DNA of 18,109 nucleotides, taken from Bacteroidales bacterium UBA2030 (lineage in GTDB: Bacteria; Bacteroidota; Bacteroidia; Bacteroidales; TTA-H9). Location: assembly GCA_002332755.1 (NCBI GenBank), contig DDBO01000092.1:1-18109 (forward strand). Direction: 5' to 3'. Shown one piece after another: positions 6,095 through 14,060 of the stretch. Numbering within the stretch: position 1 is the stretch's first letter; every line of letters begins with the position of its first letter. The position numbers and the translations under genes are program-made. The notes below the pieces were generated by a model, which was not told where the DNA came from, did no database searches, and saw only the letters and a program-made list of their open reading frames with translations.

Positions 6095-8527
6095 ATGAGA
6101 AAACTTGTTTACACAATCATTGCAATGTTCTTCGTATTGGGAAGCTTTGCCCAGAATCTTCCCTATTCGGACAACATGGAATCCTACACTCTGGGAGGTT
6201 ACCTGGCCGCCCAAAATGGCACCTGGTGGACTACCTGGAGCAATCAACCGGGAACCGGTGAGGATGGTATTATCGACAATGCCCATGCCAACAGCGGTAA
6301 CCAGGCTGTGAGAGTGGATGAAACCGGCGGTGCTACCGACCTGATTCTGAAACTCGGCAACAAAACAACCGGAGCCTATGAGCTTTCGTGGTATATGTTC
6401 GTCGACAATGGAAAAGCCGGATATTACAACATTCAGCATTTCCAATCCCCAGGTATTGAATGGGCTTTTGAAATTTATTTTAATGCCAATGGTAGCGGAC
6501 TGCTTACTGCCGGAGGCCAGGACTACAACTTTACCTATCCCAAAGCAACTTGGTTCTTGGTTTCACATACTATTGACCTTGATGCTGACCTTATCACTCT
6601 TTTTGTGAATGGTACCCAGGTCGCCCAGTGGCCCTTCAGCTACCAGGCAAGCAGTACATCAGGTACCAAGCAGTTGGGCGGTGTAGATTTGTATGCAGGT
6701 GCTCAAACCGGTGAAACTCCTCAATACTGGTTCGATGATGTAGATTATTCGGTTGCTCCTACTGTTCTTTATTTCCAGAATTTCGACAGTTGGAACCCCG
6801 GCACCTATGTTGCAGTAAATGATCCTGAATGGTTTACTACCTGGAGTAATCAGCCCGGAACCGGGGAAGATGCTCTTGTTGACAACACCAAGAGCCATTC
6901 CCCCGCCAACTCTGCTCTCGTTGACATGACCGGCGGGGCCACTGACCTTATTCTGAAGCTTGGAAATAAGACCAGCGGACACTACATCCTCTCCTGGTAC
7001 ATGTACGTCGAAGCAAATTATGCTGGCTACTACAATATTCAGCACTTCCAATCCCCTGGTATTGAATGGGCTTTTGAAGCATACTTTAATAAAAATGGTT
7101 CGGGTACCCTGGAAGTTGGCGGACAAACCATTAACTTCAACTATCCCAAGGATACCTGGTTCAAAGTGGAACATGACATCGACCTCGATAATGACTTGAT
7201 TACCCTTTATGTTAACGGAGTAACGGTTTATCAATGGCCCTTTAGTTATCAAGGAAGTAGCACTACCGGCACCAAACAATTAGGTGGTGTTGACTTTTAC
7301 GCAGGAGCACAGACCGGGGAAACACCCAAATATTTCTTTGATGATTTGTACTTTGCTGCCCTGGCACCTCCTATGGAACCCAACATCGAAGTTGCTCCCA
7401 CAAGTATCAATGCCTACCTTATACCTAATACTACCTCTACCGATCAGATAGTGGTTTCCAACACCGGCAGTGCCGATCTGGTAGGACAAGCCATAGTGAT
7501 ACTGAATTCCGATAAACTGGCACCTGTTGGTTCGGGTAACTCTGTTTCCTTAAGCCCCGGTGATGTTAGTGCCGGTCCTGTTTTGAACGGAGGAGCCCCA
7601 GCTACCGATGCCACCGCAGTTTTGCACTATGATGGTGACAATAACTCGGCAATTGGTTGGAGTAGTGTCCCGGTAACTGTTACCGTTGCAGCTATGTTCC
7701 CCAATTCTATGACTCTGCAGTATGCCGGAATGAATATTACCTCGGTTGATGTATACGTAAATGATCTCAATACTACTGGCAGCAACCAGATGAAGATTAA
7801 GATTTATGGTATGGGTACTACTTACGAGCCCGGACCGCTACTGTATGAACAAACCTTCACCCCGGCTGGTGGTAGTTGGGAGCATGTAGTTCTTACAACC
7901 CCTGTGTTGGTAACCGGCCAGGATATTTGGGTTGGATATCAGTTTACTCAGAGTGAAACAGGAATTTACATCCCCGGCTGCGATGCTGGTCCCAACCATC
8001 CCTATGGAGATTTCCTCAGCACTGGTGTAGGCTGGTCACATCTTTCCAACAATCCCAGTCTGCCGTACAACTGGAATATCAGGGCTAACCTCGAAGGCAA
8101 TCCTTTACCGCAGTGGCTGAGTGTTGCTCCTACCAGTTTCACCGTAGCTCCCGGCGGCACACAGGATTTGACCGTAACTTTCAATGCAACCGACCTGCCC
8201 ATCGGTATCCATGAGGGTATTGTTCGTATCCTTAGCAACGATGTAGATCAACCTTCTGTTGATGTGAACTGTGTGTTAAGTTGCTCGGTTGGTATCGACG
8301 AAGGCGAAAAAGTGGCTGTATTGGTTTATCCCAACCCTGCCAAAGATCGCATCATGATTTCGTCGAACTACCCTGTAAAAGAGGTACGTATCACCAGCAT
8401 GACCGGAAAAGTTATGTATAGCGGCAACCTGCAGTCCATCGATGTAAGTAAATTTCCAACCGGAGTATACTTCATCCAGACTACCACTCATGCCGGTGTT
8501 GCTAACATTAAGTTCATGAAGGAATAA
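6095..8527 (+). CDS. T9SS-secreted protein with two tandem LamG-like domains
   Basis: An 810-residue exported protein. A signal peptide of about 19 residues (MRKLVYTIIAMFFVLGSFA, then Gln20) is followed by two homologous 193-residue domains at 27-219 and 229-421. Both are rich in beta-strand patterns of concanavalin/LamG type (aromatic residues, WYM, TLFVNG, FDD). An Ig-like segment starts near 427 (NIEVAPTSI), then comes a jelly-roll-like region with MKIKIYGMGTTYEPGPLLYEQ. A second Ig-like segment follows (WLSVAPTSFTVAPGGTQDL). The last 69 residues (742-810) form a type A T9SS sorting domain: YPNPAKD, a GKV strand, FPTGVYFIQT and a basic end IKFMKE. It is expected to cross the outer membrane by T9SS and be anchored or released. 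Binding to glycans is a guess from the fold. Confidence 0.85.
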   Translation: MRKLVYTIIAMFFVLGSFAQNLPYSDNMESYTLGGYLAAQNGTWWTTWSNQPGTGEDGIIDNAHANSGNQAVRVDETGGATDLILKLGNKTTGAYELSWYMFVDNGKAGYYNIQHFQSPGIEWAFEIYFNANGSGLLTAGGQDYNFTYPKATWFLVSHTIDLDADLITLFVNGTQVAQWPFSYQASSTSGTKQLGGVDLYAGAQTGETPQYWFDDVDYSVAPTVLYFQNFDSWNPGTYVAVNDPEWFTTWSNQPGTGEDALVDNTKSHSPANSALVDMTGGATDLILKLGNKTSGHYILSWYMYVEANYAGYYNIQHFQSPGIEWAFEAYFNKNGSGTLEVGGQTINFNYPKDTWFKVEHDIDLDNDLITLYVNGVTVYQWPFSYQGSSTTGTKQLGGVDFYAGAQTGETPKYFFDDLYFAALAPPMEPNIEVAPTSINAYLIPNTTSTDQIVVSNTGSADLVGQAIVILNSDKLAPVGSGNSVSLSPGDVSAGPVLNGGAPATDATAVLHYDGDNNSAIGWSSVPVTVTVAAMFPNSMTLQYAGMNITSVDVYVNDLNTTGSNQMKIKIYGMGTTYEPGPLLYEQTFTPAGGSWEHVVLTTPVLVTGQDIWVGYQFTQSETGIYIPGCDAGPNHPYGDFLSTGVGWSHLSNNPSLPYNWNIRANLEGNPLPQWLSVAPTSFTVAPGGTQDLTVTFNATDLPIGIHEGIVRILSNDVDQPSVDVNCVLSCSVGIDEGEKVAVLVYPNPAKDRIMISSNYPVKEVRITSMTGKVMYSGNLQSIDVSKFPTGVYFIQTTTHAGVANIKFMKE
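6173..6751 (+). repeat. Tandem domain copy 1 (193 codons)
   Basis: This stretch encodes residues 27-219 of the T9SS protein. My hand alignment to copy 2 needs no gaps and gives about 68% amino-acid identity (132 of 193). The offset between copies is exactly 606 bp. Confidence 0.85.
6779..7357 (+). repeat. Tandem domain copy 2 (193 codons)
   Basis: This stretch encodes residues 229-421. The most conserved blocks shared with copy 1 are SNQPGTGED, GGATDLILKLGNKT, AGYYNIQHFQSPGIEWAFE, QWPFSYQ and GTKQLGGVD followed by YAGAQTGETP. At DNA level, long stretches differ only at third codon positions. Confidence 0.85.
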
Positions 8528-8548
8528 CTAATCAGTTTGTCTTACTTG

Positions 8549-8577
8549 AGGCGCTTCCCAACGGGGGCGCCTTTTTT
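8549..8577 (+). terminator. Intrinsic terminator after the T9SS repeat protein
   Basis: AGGCGC pairs with GCGCCT, with an inner CCC/GGG helix around a short loop, followed by a run of T residues. It begins 21 bp after the stop codon and points with the gene. Confidence 0.85.
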
Positions 8578-8646
8578 ATACTTTTTTCTTAACCTTTTTT
8601 AACGCTTACTAAGCTTTGCATAACTATTTCAGGCAGTGATTTTGTT

Positions 8647-8654
8647 TACCTTTG
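8647..8654 (+). promoter_or_regulatory. -7 promoter box for the processing protease gene
   Basis: TACCTTTG matches TAnnTTTG and lies 63 bases before the ATG at 8718, implying a leader of about 55 bases. No strong -33 element is seen at the expected distance. Confidence 0.45.
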
Positions 8655-8717
8655 CCCAACTGAACCATAGCAGCGGGTTCTGTGTTAGTATCCACTTTCT
8701 CCAAAAAGTAAATTTTT

Positions 8718-10841
8718 ATGAAAAGCAGGCTGAGAACCTTTGTCCTTGTGTTTTTCGTGATGTTGCTTTCGCTCAATGGGTGCAAAGCCCAGGTTGACGA
8801 TCAAAAGCGGAACCTTATTCTCATGGACCTTCTTAAGCGTAGTCTTGATGAAGGACATTTCAATCCCATACCCCTCGATGATAATTACTCCCGCAGGGTT
8901 TACAAGGTTTTCTTAGAGCAAACAGATCCTTTCAAACGGTTTTATACGCAAGAAGATTTGGCATTGCTTAAGCCTTATGAGACTCAAATAGACGATGAGT
9001 TCAAAAATTATAGTACAGAGTTTTTTGATCTGGCTTATCAATTATTTGATAAAAGGTTTAATCAGATAGATAAATGGTATCAGGAGATTCTCTCCAAACC
9101 CTTTGATTTTAACAGAGATGAGAATTTTGAGATGGATCCCGAAAAACGTGATTGGCCTGCCAATGAGAAGGAATTGCGTTTTGCCTGGGAGCAGATGCTT
9201 AAATACGAAACGCTTACTCGCCTGGCAGATATGTTGGAGCAACAAGAAAAGGCAAAGGCTAATCCTGACTCAGCCCGCAAGATAAAGACCACCAATGAGC
9301 TCGAACAGGAAGCCAGGGAAAAAGTGAAAAAACGTTACGCCGATTGGTTCCACGAAATGAAAAAGCTGGATAAGTCGGACCGATTTGGCGATTATTTGAA
9401 TGCACTTTGCAGTGTTTTTGATCCTCATACCAATTATTTCCCCCCAAAAGATAAAGCCGACTTTGATATACAATTTAGCGGTCAGCTTGAAGGAATTGGT
9501 GCTACCTTGCAATCGAAAGACGGGTATGTAACCATTGTGAATATCGTACCTGGTGGTCCGGCCTGGAAGCAGGGTGAGCTGGAAGTAAATGACAAAATCA
9601 TCAAAGTTGCACAGGGTGATGGAGAGCCAGTAGACATTACCGATTGGCGCGTGGATAAAGCTGTACAATTAATTAGAGGGAAAAAAGGTACTACCGTTAA
9701 ACTGAAGGTCAGAAAACTCAATGGCACCGAAAAAACAATTACTATCGTCCGCGATGTTGTAGTTATCGAAGAAACTTACGCTAAATCGGCTGTATTGGTT
9801 GATACACTTACAGGTGCGAGGGTGGGTTACATTTTCCTGCCTTCCTTCTATGCCAATTTTGATGATCCTAATGGGAGAAGCTCCTCTCAGGATATGTTGC
9901 GTGAAGTGAATAAATTGAAAAATGAAGGCGTTGAAGGCATTATTTTGGATTTACGTGGCAACGGGGGTGGTTCACTTCAAGATGCCATCGAAATTGCCGG
10001 GTTATTTATCGACCAGGGACCTGTTGTGCAAGTAAAAGGAAAGATTGGGGCAGCGCGAGTGTATGGTGACCCTCAACCCGGTGTGGTTTACGCCGGACCT
10101 TTGGTAGTGATGGTTAACGGTATCAGTGCCAGTGCCTCCGAAATTCTTGCCGCTGCGCTTCAAGATCACCGCAGAGCACTAATAGTTGGTTCTTCGAATA
10201 CTTTTGGAAAGGGAACTGTTCAACGATTTTTTAACCTCGATGACCTGGCCCGGGGATTCGACGAAGTGAAACCCCTCGGTTCGTTGAAAATGACGATTCA
10301 GAAATTTTATCGGATCAATGGAGGTTCAACACAATTGCGTGGCGTTAGCCCTGATATAAAGATGAGCGACCCATACTCTTACATTGAAATCGGGGAAAGC
10401 GAATTAAAGTTTCCTATGGAGTGGACGAGCATTGAACCAGCACGTTACACTGCCCTCGACAATGATAAGTTGTTTGGAAAACTCAAGGAAAACAGCATAA
10501 AACGCATGAAAGCCGATCCTCTGTTTGCTCGTTTAGATGAGAACGCCCGTTTAGTGAAGAAACGCAGAGATGAAACCCTTATCCCTATGAAATTGGATAA
10601 TTTTCTCAGCCGCAAGAGAATGTACGATGCAGAGGCAAAAACCTTCGATAGCCTGGCAAAAGCCCCTCTGAGCATTAAGCCAATGGCCCTTAAAGAAGAC
10701 ATTAACCGCCTGGCCGCTGATACTACAAAAACCAATATACTTACCCGTTGGATAAAAGGTTTACGCTCTGATGCCTATATCCTCGAATCCATGCATATTA
10801 TTGATGACTGGAATCGAATGACTGCTACCAGAAAGGAGTAA
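8718..10841 (+). CDS. prc: Carboxy-terminal processing protease, Prc/CtpA type (S41A)
   Basis: A 707-residue lipoprotein serine protease. The signal ends in a lipobox LNGC (Cys22). An N-terminal helical region (about 30-230) is followed by a PDZ domain (about 245-335; GQLEGIGATLQ, PAWKQGELEVNDKI) that recognises substrate C termini. The S41 catalytic domain includes LRGNGGG and GISASASEILAAALQD with nucleophile Ser472. FGKGTVQ supplies the catalytic Lys498. The Ser-Lys distance is 26, one more than the 25 seen in Prc/CtpA relatives, owing to one extra residue in GSSNTFGKG. A helical C-terminal extension of about 170 residues resembles the Prc-specific DUF3340 region. Such enzymes degrade or mature envelope proteins in the periplasm. 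It has its own promoter box; the next gene starts 44 bp downstream. Confidence 0.9.
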   Translation: MKSRLRTFVLVFFVMLLSLNGCKAQVDDQKRNLILMDLLKRSLDEGHFNPIPLDDNYSRRVYKVFLEQTDPFKRFYTQEDLALLKPYETQIDDEFKNYSTEFFDLAYQLFDKRFNQIDKWYQEILSKPFDFNRDENFEMDPEKRDWPANEKELRFAWEQMLKYETLTRLADMLEQQEKAKANPDSARKIKTTNELEQEAREKVKKRYADWFHEMKKLDKSDRFGDYLNALCSVFDPHTNYFPPKDKADFDIQFSGQLEGIGATLQSKDGYVTIVNIVPGGPAWKQGELEVNDKIIKVAQGDGEPVDITDWRVDKAVQLIRGKKGTTVKLKVRKLNGTEKTITIVRDVVVIEETYAKSAVLVDTLTGARVGYIFLPSFYANFDDPNGRSSSQDMLREVNKLKNEGVEGIILDLRGNGGGSLQDAIEIAGLFIDQGPVVQVKGKIGAARVYGDPQPGVVYAGPLVVMVNGISASASEILAAALQDHRRALIVGSSNTFGKGTVQRFFNLDDLARGFDEVKPLGSLKMTIQKFYRINGGSTQLRGVSPDIKMSDPYSYIEIGESELKFPMEWTSIEPARYTALDNDKLFGKLKENSIKRMKADPLFARLDENARLVKKRRDETLIPMKLDNFLSRKRMYDAEAKTFDSLAKAPLSIKPMALKEDINRLAADTTKTNILTRWIKGLRSDAYILESMHIIDDWNRMTATRKE

Positions 10842-10885
10842 ATCATAGTTAGAATTCTTTATCTTCGCAGGATGAATTTTGTAAA

Positions 10886-12301
10886 ATGAAACTTCGTCCT
10901 GCGATTTTTATTTTGCTTTTTCTTTCAGCTTCTTTTTCGCTGACAGGACAGGTTACCGTAAATGTGGGTTTTACGGCGCAACAGTTAGCCCAAATGCTTG
11001 TAGGGCAGGGGATTTCCATCTCTAATGTAACAGGAACAGGACTTCAAGGCTCCGGTACCTATCTTGCAGGAAAATTTTATGGAGGGCTCAACGATATAGG
11101 CATTGATAGCGGTATTGTGATGACCTCGGGCAGTGCCCTTATTGCTCAGGGGCCTAATAATCAGGGAAGTGCCGGCATGGGCGTTGGCCTTCCCGGTGAC
11201 CCTCAACTTACAGCTTTGGCTGGAGTTGGTACTAACGATGCTTGCGTACTGGAGTTCGATTTTATTCCGCAATACGATACCATTCGCTTTCAGTATGTAT
11301 TTGGCTCTGAGGAATATCATTCTTTTGTGGCCAGCTATAACGATATTTTTGCCTTCTTTATTTCAGGCCCTCGGCCCGGAGGCGGAAATTATAATAATAC
11401 GAATATTGCGTTGATACCCGGCACGGACCTACCGGTGAGTATCTATAACATTAATTTTGGGCATATTGGCGATTGCCCGGGTACAGCTTGTATTAATTGT
11501 GAGTACTTAATCAGTAATTGCGGAAATTGCCAGAATGGATGTGCTTCTGGTGTTAGTGTTGAATATGATGCCTATACTGTAGTATTGACGGCATGGGCTG
11601 TTGTGATTCCTTGTCAGACGTATCATCTGAAACTAGCTATTGCGGATGCAGTTGACGCATCACTCGACAGCGGCGTATTTTTAGAAGCAGGTAGCTTTAG
11701 CAGCCCGGGCGTAACTATTAATCCTGTATATTCCACCCCTGGCGGGGAACGCCTGGCTGTGGAGGGTTGTTCTTATGTTGATTTAGTGGTGAGCATTCCT
11801 TTTCCTATGTCCGACACCATGTGGCTGGTTTTCGATAGCATAAGAGGTACAGCAACCAATGGCGTCGATTGTAATTTTATTAATGATAGTATTTTCATTG
11901 CCCCCGGGCAGTTAAGCAACTATTTGAGAATTACGCCTGTTTACGATGGTACCGTTGAGCCAACTGAAACCCTCATTTTTTATTACTCTTCCTCAAGCGC
12001 CTGCACAGGAACTACATTCTCATCTATTGTGGTTTATCTGGCTGATTGGAATCCCATTGATATTGGCTCAGATACTACCGTATGTCAGGGAACCCCTCTC
12101 GTTTATGACGCAGGTGAAAATTACCGATTTTACCAATGGCAGGATGGTAGTACAAACCGATATTTTATCCCGAATACTTCTGCTCCCGGAACCCAAACTA
12201 TTTCTGTTACAGTTACAGATATTTATTTATGCACATCTTCTGATACATTGCAATTATTAGTTGCTCCCCTTCCAGGGGCTAAATTAATTCGGCATAATTG
12301 A
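10886..12301 (+). CDS. Choice-of-anchor L domain protein, no visible sorting tail
   Basis: A 471-residue exported protein with signal peptide MKLRPAIFILLFLSASFSLTG before Gln22. Residues of about 23-275 form a choice-of-anchor L domain, recognised by IDSGIVMTSGSALIAQGPN, VLEFDFIP, FQYVFGSEEYHSFV, NDIFAFFISGP and LKLAIADAVDASLDSGVFLEAG. A Calx-beta-like stretch follows (ATNGVDCNF, VEPTETLIFYY). Then comes one Ig/PKD-like domain (DTTVCQGTPLVYDAGENYRFYQWQDGS). Such proteins usually continue into a type A or B T9SS domain; this one ends soon after LQLLVAPLPGAKLIRHN. The stop is doubled (TGA TAA), and no other frame continues. A TATCTTCG at 10860-10867 is close to a -7 box, though co-transcription with the protease gene is also possible. 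Role: cell-surface or secreted, function unknown. Confidence 0.8.
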   Translation: MKLRPAIFILLFLSASFSLTGQVTVNVGFTAQQLAQMLVGQGISISNVTGTGLQGSGTYLAGKFYGGLNDIGIDSGIVMTSGSALIAQGPNNQGSAGMGVGLPGDPQLTALAGVGTNDACVLEFDFIPQYDTIRFQYVFGSEEYHSFVASYNDIFAFFISGPRPGGGNYNNTNIALIPGTDLPVSIYNINFGHIGDCPGTACINCEYLISNCGNCQNGCASGVSVEYDAYTVVLTAWAVVIPCQTYHLKLAIADAVDASLDSGVFLEAGSFSSPGVTINPVYSTPGGERLAVEGCSYVDLVVSIPFPMSDTMWLVFDSIRGTATNGVDCNFINDSIFIAPGQLSNYLRITPVYDGTVEPTETLIFYYSSSSACTGTTFSSIVVYLADWNPIDIGSDTTVCQGTPLVYDAGENYRFYQWQDGSTNRYFIPNTSAPGTQTISVTVTDIYLCTSSDTLQLLVAPLPGAKLIRHN

Positions 12302-12371
12302 TAAATCTGGCAGAATTATTTACCCTATATTTTTCGTTGTTAGATAATTTCCGGGATTCCAAAAAAATCTT

Positions 12372-12379
12372 TAGGTTTG
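12372..12379 (+). promoter_or_regulatory. -7 promoter box for the DUF5714-kinase-aldolase operon
   Basis: TAGGTTTG matches TAnnTTTG and lies 17 bases before the ATG at 12397, implying a leader of only about 10 bases. TTTC at 12348-12351 is exactly 20 bp upstream and is a weak -33 candidate. Confidence 0.5.
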
Positions 12380-12396
12380 CGGCAAATCAGTCGTAA

Positions 12397-13128
12397 ATGG
12401 CCGAAAGTTCAATCTGTCTGGTTTGTGGCAACCAACTCACCGAGCCTGCTAACCCAGCAAAGCACGCTTGTTATTATTGCGGTGAAGTAGCTAAAGAAGA
12501 TGCCCTGGTTTGCCAGATGGAGCACTATGTTTGCGAAAAATGTGTTTCCCTTCCGGTAAATGATAGAATTCTTGCTTATTGTCTTCGAAGCACCGACACA
12601 GACCCGGTTCGTATAGTACAGGAAGTGATGGATAATGCAGGGGTGATGATTCACGGACCTGAGCACCACTTTCTCATTCCCGCAGTCTTGTTGACTGCAT
12701 ATTTTAATTTTATAGGTCAACCTGAGCGCAAAAAGGAGATGCTCGACGAGGCACTTAAAAGATCCGCCCTTATACCTGGTGGTTTTTGCTGGACCAATGG
12801 TACCTGCGCCGCTGGTATTGGGGTTGGAACCTTCGTTAGTCTTATTACACGAGCAACAGCCCTGTCGGGAAAAGAATGGATGCTGAGTAATCTTGCAACT
12901 GCCAAAGCCCTGGAAGCCATAGCCCGTTCGGGTGGTCCCCGATGTTGTAAGCGCGATACTTTTATCGCCATTCGCAAAGCCTGCGAATTTCTCGACGAGC
13001 TTCTTCAGGTAAAATTACCCTGCGATAGTCGTATCATTTGCCGTTATTTCTCCCTTAATCGCGAATGCACCCGCGAAGAGTGTATTTTCTACTACAAAAA
13101 TTATGAAGGTGAGGATGTTAAGGCATGA
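12397..13128 (+). CDS. DUF5714 family cysteine-rich protein
   Basis: A 243-residue soluble protein with 17 cysteines. The N terminus has paired motifs Cys7-x2-Cys10 and Cys25-x2-Cys28, then Cys39 and Cys46-x2-Cys49 (CQMEHYVCEKC), as in zinc-ribbon or metal-cluster modules. The core shows MIHGPEHHFLIPAVLL (residues 84 on), GGFCWTNGTCAAGIG (Cys131, Cys137) and GGPRCCKRDT (Cys183, Cys184). A C-terminal cluster holds Cys209, Cys215, Cys224 and Cys229. I recognise this as the DUF5714 family, from memory. The function is unknown; metal or Fe-S binding is inferred from cysteine spacing. It is the first gene of a coupled operon: its TGA overlaps the kinase ATG in an ATGA. Confidence 0.75.
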   Translation: MAESSICLVCGNQLTEPANPAKHACYYCGEVAKEDALVCQMEHYVCEKCVSLPVNDRILAYCLRSTDTDPVRIVQEVMDNAGVMIHGPEHHFLIPAVLLTAYFNFIGQPERKKEMLDEALKRSALIPGGFCWTNGTCAAGIGVGTFVSLITRATALSGKEWMLSNLATAKALEAIARSGGPRCCKRDTFIAIRKACEFLDELLQVKLPCDSRIICRYFSLNRECTREECIFYYKNYEGEDVKA

Positions 13129-14060
13129 GTCGCATCTACACCATAGGAGAGACTGTACTCGACCTGTTGTTTAAAAATAATACCCTTCAGCAGGCTGTTC
13201 CCGGAGGTGCCATGCTCAATACGGCTGTTAGTCTTGGTCGATTGCAGCTTCCCGTATTCCTTTTGACCGAATGGGGAAATGATGTTGCCGGAACCTTCAT
13301 TCGTGACTTCCTCGTTCGTAGCGGTGTAGACCTCAGTTTTGTTTATGAATACAATCAGGGTAAAACTTCACTCGCCCTTGCTTCACTCGATGCCCAGGGA
13401 AATGCTACTTATACCTTTTATAAGGATTATCCTACGTTAAGAATGCAGTTGGAATTTCCCTGTTTTTCTTCTGGAGATATAGTTTTATTCGGTTCTTTTT
13501 TTGCCCTCGATACCCATGTCAGGTCGAAACTAGTAGAATTACTTGACAGGGCCCGTAGTGGGGGTGCTTTCTTGATTTATGATCCTAACATTCGAAAAAA
13601 TCATCTTCATCAGCTCCCCGAATTGAGGCCTCTTGTAAAGGAAAATTTTGGCCTTGCCCATTTGGTTAGGGCAAGCCATGAGGATTTTATGAATTTATTC
13701 GGAATTTCTGATTCATATGAGGTTTTTGAGCAAGTTGAAGCCCTTGGCTGCGATCATATCATTATGACCCGGGGTGGAGAAGAAATGATTTTTATGAAAC
13801 CAATGGTTAATACAACACTGGCCCCATACCCTGCCGATGTCATTAGCACCATTGGAGCCGGTGATACTTTCAATGCTGGTCTTATTTTTTCCTTGCATAA
13901 AAGAGGTATTCATGCGGGCAATTATCGTGATTTGCCTGCATGTGAATGGAGCGATATCTTGGCTATTGCCTCCGCTTTTGCTGCCAATGCATGCGAAAGT
14001 ATAGAAAATTATATTTCTGAATCGTTTGCCCTTCAAATTTTAAATTCAGCCAATTTATGA
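13125..14060 (+). CDS. PfkB-family (ribokinase-like) sugar kinase
   Basis: A 311-residue cytosolic kinase. Its N-terminal VPGGAMLNTAVSLGRL contains the di-glycine hinge and substrate-contact region of the family. The C-terminal signature STIGAGDTFNAG supplies the catalytic base Asp247 and the anion hole. FLIYDPNIRKN is the usual PfkB mid-domain motif. Overall length matches fructokinases and ribokinases (about 300-320). The sequence alone does not fix the sugar. Ketohexokinases in this superfamily phosphorylate ketoses at C1, which would suit the aldolase encoded directly downstream; that is inference. Both ends overlap neighbours by an ATGA, so expression is tightly coupled to the DUF5714 protein and the aldolase. 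No full sugar-uptake or isomerase gene accompanies it here. Confidence 0.88.
   Translation: MSRIYTIGETVLDLLFKNNTLQQAVPGGAMLNTAVSLGRLQLPVFLLTEWGNDVAGTFIRDFLVRSGVDLSFVYEYNQGKTSLALASLDAQGNATYTFYKDYPTLRMQLEFPCFSSGDIVLFGSFFALDTHVRSKLVELLDRARSGGAFLIYDPNIRKNHLHQLPELRPLVKENFGLAHLVRASHEDFMNLFGISDSYEVFEQVEALGCDHIIMTRGGEEMIFMKPMVNTTLAPYPADVISTIGAGDTFNAGLIFSLHKRGIHAGNYRDLPACEWSDILAIASAFAANACESIENYISESFALQILNSANL

Noticed and set aside
5972..6445. A 157-codon minus-strand frame across the gap between the radical SAM and T9SS genes
   Set aside because: It overlaps two well-supported genes and the promoter box at 6049, and its sequence shows no family features.
6659..7279. A 206-codon minus-strand open frame inside the tandem-repeat gene
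   Set aside because: It is antisense to the T9SS protein, has no domain I recognise, and exists because the repeated coding sequence lacks stops in that frame. The plus-strand product is convincing.
6173..7357. Repeat structure as a possible CRISPR or mobile repeat
   Set aside because: The units are long coding domains in frame within one protein, with no short spacers or terminal inverted repeats.
12250..12396. Frameshift at the end of the choice-of-anchor L gene
   Set aside because: I read the other two frames past the stop: both close within a few codons and give no sorting-domain motifs, so a single-base error does not restore a tail.
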